From the NCBI GenBank assembly GCA_963989385.1, contig OZ022502.1:48477454-48541453 (forward strand): 64,000 nucleotides of DNA. The letters run 5' to 3'. Below the pieces are notes generated by a model. It did no database searches. It had not been told where the DNA came from and worked only from the letters and a program-made list of their open reading frames with translations. This document shows positions 26,401 to 38,400 of this stretch, in pieces. The stretch is from Ctena decussata. Taxonomy: Eukaryota > Mollusca > Bivalvia > Lucinida > Lucinidae. Positions within the stretch are counted from its first letter, which is position 1; each line of letters opens with the position of its first letter. A program made the position numbers and the translations under genes.

Positions 26401-29400
26401 AATTCTGTTGAGATGCCATAACATATGATTTGGTATAGAATCAGTGCTCCAGATAAGAGGGGGTACTGAGGAGAATTCAAAGATAATTTTTCTTATTTCT
26501 CAACGAAAACATATGTTGTGACCCCTCATTAGAACCGTCTCACCGAGACGGTTCTAATGAGGGGTCACAACATATGTTTTTATGGAGAAATATGGAAATT
26601 ATCCCTAAATTATCCTTGTTACCCCTTCTTACCTGGAGCTCTGTAGAATTATAAGAGACCTTAAATGAAAAGGATCCTAAAATATTCTCCTTATCTAGAA
26701 TTGTGTGATAAAGGTGATAAAAGAGCTAGTTACCTCTGGTTTGTTGTTTTTCTGAAAGCAAGAGAACAAGATGGGTGCTAAAGCTAGCTACATGTTGCAA
26801 GACAAGACTACAGAAAGCTGAGTAAACAGAGTAATGTCATGCAAGATAATTATTACAATCCATTCCTACTGACATAATTTAAGATAAAAGCGGCCTAACA
26901 AATGCAACCCTTTACTTTGTATTTTATTTTTAATCATTTTTCTTCATTTCTGACAATTTCATTTCTGTCCTCTGTTGCTTCATTTTTGATAGCTGTTTTG
27001 TTGCTGTACGTCCACAGTAAACAGCTATGGTCAAACGGGACTGTCAGTTAATCTAACCACAATATTCCTGGGCAGGCTTAGATCTCCTAAGTGGTTTACC
27101 AGTACTTAGTGCACACACTTTCACCAGTAACTGACAACTGCCCTTCTTGAATCAGTGGAAGAAGAAACGAAAGTATGTGGCCAGACAGGGTATTGAACCA
27201 GTGATCTCTGGCTCTTGAGTCAGACAGGCTACGTGGCCTGGCTCATTTTTGATGACTTTCAATTCTGTTAATATTCAAATTAGACCTTTTGCAAAGTAAT
27301 GAAAATCATATTGTTCTCTTATGAGCTTTGTGCCTTTGTGCATGTATACGCAGAAAATATTGAAGATATTTATTTTGTAGCTTTGCATTTGTAAAATTGA
27401 TTCTGTCAATATAATTTCAAATCAATGACAATACTCTGAAGCAGTGAATTTTAATAACAAGACAGAAAGTACAGTCTGCAATAAAAAAGTTTGGAATATG
27501 GAAAAGTCCATGCACATTCTTTCAGAGTGGCACCAAATACCATATACATATTATGAGAGAGTCCCTTCACCATCTGCAAATGATGTGCAACATGGAGCGA
27601 TAAAGCATATACAGGCAGCATAGGGCAAGTATGGATAAAAACAGTGACTTTTTCTTGTCATACTATGTCACATATTCAGACTCGATATTGTTAAAAACTT
27701 TTATTAGCTATATCCGAGATCCTAGTTTTAGAAGGTTGTTTAAATATTCTCTATTTTTCTGGTATGTTTCCATCTTTGCAAGCCTTCTAGCTGAAGAAGG
27801 CTGGCAAAGGCTGAAACATTCCAGAAAAAAAGAGTAAATATTTTATCAAAACATTTTTTTCTTCAAAATGTAGTATAAAAATTGATATTCAATACTGAGG
27901 ACCCTAAATATTGAAAATCAGTGTCAATGTGAACAGTAAATCAACATCAGACAAAACATTCTGATCTGGGTCTGCACTTCTAACATTCAGCTAACAAAAT
28001 CTGACACATCACTGTATATTAAAATTAACTTGATCAAATTTTAAGGATATAAGTCACCGGTTAAAGTATCCTAATATTTTAGGGGAACTATGATAGTGAA
28101 AAAGTTTCTACAGATATATATTTTTTCAGAACAGATCACTAAAGTGGAGACTTCTACCAGATACTAGTATAATACAAGACTCAGCCTCATCCAGAGAAAA
28201 CCTGACTCAGGTCATATATGAACTGCACAATCTCAGGTCAGCATGCACAGATGCACATTCTGGGCCCAGTTATTCAGAACTAACAATATTCTTAGTTAAC
28301 GTTAAATTACAATTACAATTGCATTGTGCACATAATCAGTGCCATTTTTTGTTGAAAAAATGTGAAGAGCTTTTGCATTGCAAAAGCTTTTCACATTTAT
28401 TCAGCAAAAAATATCTGCAAACTTGATTTTATGCATACTGGAAAACTTAACGAGTCTTTGAGTAACAATTTTGTTTAACAGACGCTGCTTTGAACAACAG
28501 GGTCCTGGTGTAGATCCACATATGCTTGATCAGGTTTTCTCATGACAAGGCTCATGCTCTTCATTGCAAAACTATGAGAAACAGTGTGTAAAAATAAAAT
28601 AAAGATTTAAGATATAAAGTTAAATGCAACAACATACCTTTGGAATTATATTGTCAACTTGTGTCCTGAGACTAAAGGTCAAGGTTGACCCAATAGCAGA
28701 GCCTTGTCTCCGACCCACCAACACCAGTATGCCTTCTGCAGGTCTCAGGAATCTACTCTTGAACTCTATGCTCAATGGCAGGTGTGATTTAGGTGGTATT
28801 GAAACAAACTCTCCCTTGGGCACAGCAAAGTCTCCTGCATCATGTCCAGCCAGTAATACCTGATAAACCAGGGGTTTACCACTGGGGTTGCTTAGTTTCA
28901 CCTGATCAAACAGAAAGAATGTAGATGTATAAAACCTTGATTGTAGGATGCATAGGGTTTTGAACATTCTGATTTCTGGATTAAACTTGATGTATGATAT
29001 AAGCTATTTCTATATGGATTATCTTAACAATTAGATACAGAGAGATTTTCTTGGCCAAAAAAAAAAACAAAAAAAAAAAACTAGAAAAGTTTTTCAGAGA
29101 AAAACTGATGTCCCCCCACCAGCCCATTTCCAATGCCTCCTTATGAGTAAAAAACCTGTACAATCAGAATACTAGGCAAATTTCGAGAAAATCTATCTAC
29201 TGGTTCTAAAGATATCCATCATAGATGACTATTTCCATGCAAATGAGGTCAAAATCTAATCAGCTCTTAAAGTTGACCCAATGATGTATCCATGCAAGTT
29301 TGGTGAAATTCCATCCATTGGTTCAGGAGATATAGTGAGTACAAGAAATTGTCATCTAAGTCTGCCAGTGACCTTGAAAATGAGGTCAAGGTCACCAAAA

Positions 29401-32400
29401 TCTAATGCTCTTAAAATTGTCCCAATGATGTATCCATGCAAGTTTGGTGAAATTCTGTCCCTTGGTTCAAGAGATATAGTTGTCATCTAAGCCCTCCAGT
29501 GACCTTCCAAATGAGGTCAAGGTCACAAAACTATAATAGGCTCTTAAACCTGTCCCAATGATGTATCCATGCAAGTTTGGTGAAATTCTATCCATTGGTT
29601 CAAGAGATATCATGGGTACAAGAAACTGTCATCTAAGTCCTCCAGTGACCTTAAAATGAGGTCAAGGTCATCAAAATCTAATCAGCTCTTAAACTTGTCC
29701 CAATGATATATCCATGCAAGTTTGGTCAAATTCCATCCAGTGGTTCAGGAGATATGGTGGTTACAAGCAATAGTCATCTTGGTCCTCCAGTGACCTTGCA
29801 AATGAGGTCAAGGTCACCAAAATCTTCTCAGCTCTTAAACATGCCCCAATGATGTATCCATGCAAGTTTGGTGAAATTCCATTCATTGGTTCAAGAGACA
29901 TCATGGGTACAAGAAATTGTCATCTTATTCCTGCAGTGACCTTGAAAATAAGGTCAAGGTCACCAAAACCTAATCAGCTCTTAAACTTGTCCCAAAGATA
30001 TATCAATGCAAGTTTGGTGAAATTCCATCCATTGGTTCAGTAGATATTGTGCATATAAGAAATTTTCATGCCATTTAAGTCCTCCTGTGACCTTGAAAAT
30101 GAGGTAAAGGTCACCAAAATCTAATCAGCTCTTAAGCTTGTCCCAATGATATATCCATGCAAGTTTAGTGAAATTCCATCAATTGGTTCAAGAGATATCG
30201 TGCATACAAGAGTGTGACGCCGACCCTGTGACCTTGAAATGAGGTCAAGGTCACCAAAATCTAATCAGCTCTTAAGCTTGTCCCAATGATATATCCATGC
30301 AAGTTTAGTGAAATTCCATCAATTGGTTCAAGAGATATCGTGCATACAAGAGTGTGACGCCGACCCTGTGACCTTGAAAATGAGGTCAAGGTCACCAAAA
30401 TCTAATCAGCTCTTAAGCTTGTCCCAATGATATATCCATGCAAGTTTGGTGAAATTCCATAAATTGGTTCAAGAGATATCCTGCATACAAGAGTGTGACG
30501 CCGACGCACCGGGAATCGCACTGAAAACAATATGTCCCCCCTCACCTTTGGTGGGGGGACATAATGACACTTTTTTGTAAAACTGCTATAAAACAACTCT
30601 ATTACAAGCAAATATTATTATTTTTTATTTCATACAGTCAACATAATAACCATGATGTACAGAGTCATAGTTACATTTTTTGTAAAACTGCTATAAAACA
30701 ACTCTATTACAAGCAAATATTATTATTTTTTATTTCATACAGTCAACATAATAACCATGATGTACAGAGTCATAGTTACATGGGTCTAAATGCCTAAATT
30801 GTATAGCAGTAGATGTTTTAAAAGGGCTCAAACTGAAGTACCAACTGTGGGTTTAAAAATGGAGCTACTGCTCAACTACGCATGAAAGGTAAGTAATGAG
30901 TGATTTGAAAATGTAATGCTCATGTTATCTCAAAATATGTTTATGGGGCAAAATGTAGGAAAACTCAAAACTTGTAACCCCTTGAATTTTGGTAATCTGG
31001 ATCTGCATTGCTATGCAGTATAAAAATACTAGGTTTGTTCAACAGCAAAAAGGGCTATAGTACTAAGAAAACAATATGATATGCAAACAATTTCCAAAAA
31101 GGACTTTTACCTGTCTAGAAACTGTGGAGTGAAGTCCTCCAGTAAACTGTACAGTAGCTTTAGGTAAGTACTGAGGCAATCTCTGATATAGATGGATACA
31201 CAGCATCAACAGGGCTATTGGGTTAGGGTCTGTGATGTCTATGGCCTGAAGAAAAAAATAAACACATATTCAAATTTGCTGTTATGATATTATTGCACAT
31301 TTTTTCTTTGTTTGAATTTTTCTCATTACACTTTTGGTTCATCTTTTATGGTAAATGGGTATAATTTCATGAAAAACAACTCTTGCCATTTTCATTTTTG
31401 GTTCCCTCCTCAATGAGAGTCTACGTTTAAAGGAACAAATTCTTTCACTTAAGAGTAGACCCACATAGAGTAAGGAAGCAAAATGGAAATGTTTGAGTTG
31501 TTTACCCTGAAAGTGTCCTCATTTTCTTTAAAGGGCATAAATACAATATCACACACCGTGAAGATCTACTTTTCCTTTGGTGAATGTTACAAAATTTGAT
31601 CAAGGCCCAGTCGTTCAAAACTCATGATGTCATTAGGTAATGAAACATTAAATTTTCATAGCTTATCATATGTAGAAACAATGCCATTTTTTTGTTGTGA
31701 GAATGTGAGGAGCTTTTGCATTGCAAAATCTCCTTACAATTTTTCAGCCAAAACTTACACTGCATCTGATTTTTGAGTGCTAACCAATCCTGGACTAACA
31801 ACTGCGTTAAGCTAACAGTGCTTTGAACAACGGGGGCCAAAATCTGTAGTCAATCCACATCCTGATTTAGTAGGTCAGACCATAGCTCTACAGTTAACAG
31901 TTACTGCTAAATTTCTTAGCAGCCTTGTGTTCCTTGAAGGTTGTTAAACAGTTCTGCTGGCCTTTTTCATGGGCAACAAAACATGAGGACATCATTTTTG
32001 GATATAAACAGTTGACTCTCATTATCTCAAACACTGAAATCTCAAAGTTCTTTCTTATATCAAAGAATATAGTTTGGACACATTTTTTTCTTTACATTTC
32101 AGCCCCTGTTATCTCAAACTACTGATATCTCAAAGTAAATTTTCTAGGAGATGAACTTCAAGTTTGAGATCTCAAGAGCTGACTGTATGTGAAGAACATT
32201 CACTGAAAATGTTCATCTCATTACAGCATTGCAAATATGCTACATGTTTGAATATGCATGCTAACCATTACAGCTCCAAAAAAGCAGACAACAAAATTTA
32301 CATCAACATTCAAAAATGTTTTGTTCAAGCTATATAATATTGAGAATTCAAAAAGTAGAGGGCAAACAGTGTAGATCCAGATGAGATGGCTCATTATGAG

Positions 32401-35400
32401 CTCCCTCATTTGTATCTTGACTGTTTGCAAATTCAATCATTTTCATTTCTGGCACTTTAAAAGCTAACAAAGTTTCTTTACAGAAATTCATACCTGTATG
32501 TCATAGTCAATGCCAGCATATCTCATGGCATTAGCAATCTTGAGAGCATTGTGTAGACACTGTTCAGCAGTATCAGGGTGGGTGTACATGTCTTGAAGAT
32601 GAGTCTTGATCTGAAATAAACAAGTTTAATATCTTGAATTGATCAAATCGAATACCATTGGCAAAGTTTGAATTCGAACCGACAGTTGTTTACAGGAGAC
32701 CGTTATTCGGAGGTGACCGTAAGCACAGGTTCGACTACACACAAATGCCTTCACGTTTACTGTTAGCCCAGTAGAAAGAAGAAAATATCTAGAAACAGGT
32801 TTCAATTTTCAACTTTGTTTTCTGAACTTTAAACAGGATTCCATTGTATACAGCCTTTCAATATCACCCTTTGCTGGCTCAATATGACTGAAATACTGTT
32901 GAGAGGGCTGTTAAACCACAAGTCATCCAACCATCCATCATAACTTATTCTGATACAAGAGCTCATTGAGACAAAGACACCCATTTTCGACAAAGGCTTA
33001 TACAAAGCAAAAACAGAAAAAGAGTGAATAACTTATTGATGACTGTTGCCCTGATCCCAGTTCATATGTAAATTTTTTGCCAAGATAGGTATTTACGTTA
33101 CGTCCTTTGCAAACTAATGTCTTTTTTTACCCCAAAAATTTATGAAAGACAACCCACTAATGTTTCCTATTATTGTATGCAATATTTCATAAGCATACAT
33201 CTTACCAAGAAAGGCATATGAGCTCCAAGGACAGCTCCAATCACAAGACCATCTAACAGATCAAAGTCATAGTTAACAATCCACCTTGATGGAGGTACCC
33301 CACCCTTAGTACAGTTCTCCCAGATCTTCTGTCGGTGGTGCTCATAGTGGTGGTTCAGCCATGCCAAAACTATCCTCTCTCCAACACAGTAAATGTTACT
33401 GCTGAGAGGGTCGGGGTTGACGTCGGGAAGGTTGATGTTCTTATCTGGAGATGGCATGTTCTTTAATGTTCTTGGTGTGATTTTGGAAAGGACCAGAGTC
33501 TGTAAAAGAAAACACATAAAGTTCAGGGTCCAGCTGTTCAGAGCAATGATAGCTTAACAAAGTCTCCACTCAAAGATTCATTAAGTATTATAGTACACAT
33601 AAAATCAAATGGGCTGACATTTTTGCTGAAAATAATCTGAGAAGTTTTTGCAGTGCAAAAGCTTCTCACATTTTTGTGCAAAAAACACAAAAAAACAACA
33701 ATATTTTTGAAAAATTAATGTCTCATTAACTAATGCTATCATTAGTTTTGAACAACCAAGCCTGGAAAAAAACAATTTCAAAGAAATCTACAATATCAAA
33801 CACTGCAATCAATTTACAAGACCTGCTTCGTTTGAGATTTTTTCTTTTGTTTAGTATCTATTTATATGTTATATATACATGAATGAAATAAAAACTCTGC
33901 GATACACGGTGTCTCATCTGTCAGCATGCTCATACAAAACTGCCACTTTTACACTACTTACAGAACTAAACCAGACAAAATTTGTGCCACTGCTGCCACC
34001 TCCACTGCTGAAAAAGCAACACCTACTTCTTGTCTTCTGCTAGTCACAGGCCAGACAAAAATAATAATTTTTTTTGTTGTTTGTTTTACAATCTGAAGAT
34101 ATGTTTAAAATCTGCTGAAGCAAAACAACATATGTTTATAGTTGTGGCCTATCATTTGTCCATCCTCTTCCCCTGACCCCATCCCTATTCTTATATTTTT
34201 TCAGATGCTACTTTATATATTTGTAAACTTGAAACAGTATATCAGTCCAGGTCCTCCAAAACATTTTATCTGCAAAGCCAAATTACTATCTAGGCAACCT
34301 GCACATGCACTGAACAGCCTGCACATATGTGCAGGCTGTTCCGGGCATGGGCAGTTTCCATATACCACAATGATTCTTACTTTATATATCTGTAACAATA
34401 TATCAGTCCATGCTCTCTTAGAAACTGCCTCGAAAACTTCGTCTTCTAATTCCTCCTCTGTGTCAACTTTTTCTGCCTCCTTAAAATCTCCCTTTTTCTC
34501 CAATTCTAATTTAAACTGAGCCTGGATCTGTTTCCACAGATGATAGTCTTTCATGTCCATTAAATATTCAGGCTTTACTGAGGCTACACAAGCACCCTGA
34601 CATCTGAAATTGATACATGTATAGATCATTTATACATACTTAAGTCACTGATACAACTTTTAAACAAGAAGGCTCTGAGGTTCTCGATTGTTAGCAGAGT
34701 TATGAATCTAATCCCAATCCCATTCTATCCCATCCCATCCATAGAAATATGTAGCTTTATGACTTGTTGCAACTTGACATAATGCACATGACATTCAAAA
34801 GTACTTATGTAATTTTTACATGGGTCAAACAAATAAGTAAATAAATGTAATGCGTTTATATTTTCTTCTTTAAAATTTCATACTGAAGGTCCTTTTGTCA
34901 TCATGAGAAAGTATCTTTCATAGGTTTATGGTGCAGATAGAAAAAAGGGTCACGAGGGTCACTGTTCGGCATCACGAGGCTTGCTGAACTGTGATCCCCA
35001 GTGACAGATTTTTCTTTCTACAACATAAACCCATGACAGATACCTTTTCTTGCATACCTTTTTGATTTATAATATTTGATTTTCTAGTTGGAACTTGTGA
35101 AAGAGTATTACTTTAACCATTAAAGGATTTCTACTCAGTTTTAACAAAGTTGAGGCTACCAACAACCCCCGTTTGGTTCTTTACGTAAACGTCCATGTGC
35201 ATATTGGCTGACGTCATTTTTCCATTTTCATTACGTCATTGTCTGTAAAATCTAAAGTCACTTGATGACATAGATATGTGACCGCTTATATACAACCAAT
35301 GCATTGAAATCTTGTGATTTTTATCCAGTCCTGGGTGATATGACATGGTTGAGATAAGAATTGCAGGTACAGGGGAAACATGCAGATATCCTTATCTGGT

Positions 35401-38400
35401 GTGCAAGAAATAGCCATACATCTCATCATCACATGACTGGTATATCACAGTAGTTTACTATGCTAAGAGGCTTTTGTATTGGATTTGGTTGCATAATAAA
35501 ACATAGTACTCACTTTAAGAAGGTTAGCAGTGTAGAATGTTGCCAGAAGACCTGTTTCACCCTCTCTATGGGATCAGCTGGCAGGTGGCTGTTTAGTGGT
35601 ATCCCTGGTACAGGTCGGCCACTGAGGTTAGCTATCATGTCATAGATGGTTTTGAACTCTTTCTTCAGGTTGTTAGTGTCCCAGCTGCCAGCTTTTGCAG
35701 GCTTATCCTCCTCCACTGGCTTACGGCTAATACCTCTGTGGAAAATATGGGAAAATAATTACATCAACTACAAAAGCAGAAAAATCACTTGTCAGGTGGT
35801 CAGGTTCTCAATGAAATCATTTAAAATTGTACTTTCCACAATAATTTCTACAAAGATCTAGCTGTTCAAAGCATTGTTAGCCCAAACAAGCTCATTAAGA
35901 GGTAAATTTTTAAGTGTTTAATGACTTTAGAGCCAAATACACTGATATTTTTTTATGAAAATAGGTGAGAAGCTTTTGGACTGTAAAAGTTTCTTCTATT
36001 TTTTCAACAAAAATATTGGAGTATTTGAGATATTAACGTTTGAAATTTTAATGTCACGTTAACTAACTATGTCATTAGTTTTGAGCAACTGGGGGCTGGA
36101 AGAGGAGACTGAATTTTACCTTGCCCAGCAATGACTTAATCTTGTCTTCTTGTCCCAGGCAGCCAGATAGCATAATTTTTCAGCCCTGGGTAGACTGTTT
36201 CTAAGATAGTCTTCAATGGCTGATGATGATGAAGACAGCTTAAGACTCAAAACAAAACATGAATATCAGATGGCTAGAGCCCCTGCCTGATACAGCAAAT
36301 ATTCTAATTTCATACATCTCATTCTGCAGGAAAGGTATGTAAAAAGTTTTTTTTTTTTCGCTGTTGTTTTTTATTCAGGTATTTTCTTTTTTTATAAAAC
36401 TTATTGTGGAATTGCAAACACTGCAAATAATGGTGGAAATGAGAAAAAATGCTCCAATTCGCTGGATACACCTTCTACCAGATGAATTACAAAAAGACAT
36501 TGCACATAAACATTATTTTCACATTCAATACATGTACATATATGATCAGAAACTCTAACACGAATTCATAATTTCACATGAAACACAAAAAACAATAACA
36601 CAAAAAAACATATTCAACATCTCTACAACTACCAGTGTTCTGCATTCATCATTGTTCAGCATGTTCAGTCATAATTTCAGCCTATTAATTTGGCTGAAAA
36701 CCAAATAAAAGCATCTGGCTTCTTGTCTTAGCTTGAACAAGAAAAATTTATGGTACAGGATGGGCAGAAATGTAGCATCACAGTCTCTGTAGAGAAGTAA
36801 ATTGTTTGCATTTTATAAAACAAAGAATATATACATATATGGGTGTACCCTATCTATTGTTGGAGTGTAACCCTTCTACCATATATTTGCTTAATCAACC
36901 AACAATGAAATGCTTAAACAAGGGCCCAGTTGTTCAAAATTGCACTTACTTAACAAAGCTGTTGGTCAAGTATTTGTTAAGTCTTCTAGTACACATGAAA
37001 TCAGGTGTACTATAACTTTTGCAGTAAAAATTTGAGAAGCTTTTGCAAATTCCTCTAATTTTTTTTTTCAACATAAATAGCAGTGTTTTTGCATACACTG
37101 CATTTTAAAACATCTATAAGAATGATATTTTGGGTCTATTTTATAATTCTTCAATTTGATATAATTTTTATGTAAACTACTGCATTTGGAAATGCTTTTA
37201 ATAAGTATCTTGCCTTAAGAATTTTCTCAAGGAAAATAGGTGTAAAATCAACATAACTACTGACAGAGAGATCTTTAATATGTAGTAATATTGCATATAT
37301 ACAGCATGTTGGGCATGTAGGCTAATTTAAAATCATAAAACTGTCCAAATTATTTGATAGTATCTCTTAGTAAATTAAAATTACATGTAACCATTTTAAC
37401 TTCCTTAAACGTGGTAATTCACATTTATTTAGGGCTATTTCGATTGGTCAGTTTTAACATTTCCATTTCCTAATCAAAACACATCTTTGAGTTTTTGATC
37501 AGTTAAGATTTAGATTTCAAAGAGAAAGGTTTATTTACTGATATATAAAATAACAAAAAACAAAATGTGACCTTAGAAACCAGTTAAAGAAAGTCAGGGG
37601 TCTATTAGGCCCCTGATCCCAAAATGGACTTAGGTGTGATACTGGACAAGTTACTGATATTATGACTTTGTACTTATGCTGCATAAACAAAATGAAAGAA
37701 GCACAAAAATAAAATACAAAGAAATGACATTCTGGACTTTTGTCTCACTTGACGTTTTACTTACTGGGACTTCCAAAATAAAGACAAAGACAAAAAATAA
37801 CAAAAAGAAGAAACAACAAAACAACAAAAACACAAAAATATCCATTATGACAATTTGGTGGAGAATCCGGGTAGGAAAGCTTTTTAGCCTTTCCAAATCC
37901 CGGACCTCTCTGATTTCTGGAACTAGCATGAAGATACCAACAGGAACAAATTGGGACATCTTTTCAGCTGAAATTCCCCAGATGTTTTACAATACAACAG
38001 GACTCTAGCGAAATTTTCCAAGATGTTATATGTGACAAACTTTAAAAGACTTAATTGGAAGAAACAGACATCACAGATGAACCTTTAGAAATTCTTTTAT
38101 CTATTTTATGTGTATTTGATATTTCATATGTGAGAACAGAATTTGGAGGACTTTGAATAACACTAAATTTGTGGAAATATGAAAAAATGAAAAATGGACT
38201 TCAAGACGTTATATTTGTTTCAGAAATATTGGTTTATTATGTTTTAATTGAAAATCATCAAATTTGTTTCAGTTCAAATTGTTGTCATTGGTTGCAATTT
38301 ATTCTTGATTCATTTATGTGTTTGTTTAACAAAATTTCATATGTCTTTGTATAATTCACAAATGTTTACACTGATTACTTATGATAACTTGTTCAGTATC

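Noticed and set aside
34142..34519. 125-codon plus-strand frame
   Set aside because: Antisense of exon 23 plus intron; no domain.
37660..37959. Minus-strand frame with a Phe/Val-rich 'membrane' stretch
   Set aside because: It is the antisense of the same A-rich repeat segment, and repeats at 40526-40814.
37676..38008. Real gene (110-codon Lys/Asn-rich frame)
   Set aside because: Most of it lies in the left terminal repeat and recurs in the right one (40542-40733). It comes from an A-rich tract and matches no protein I know.
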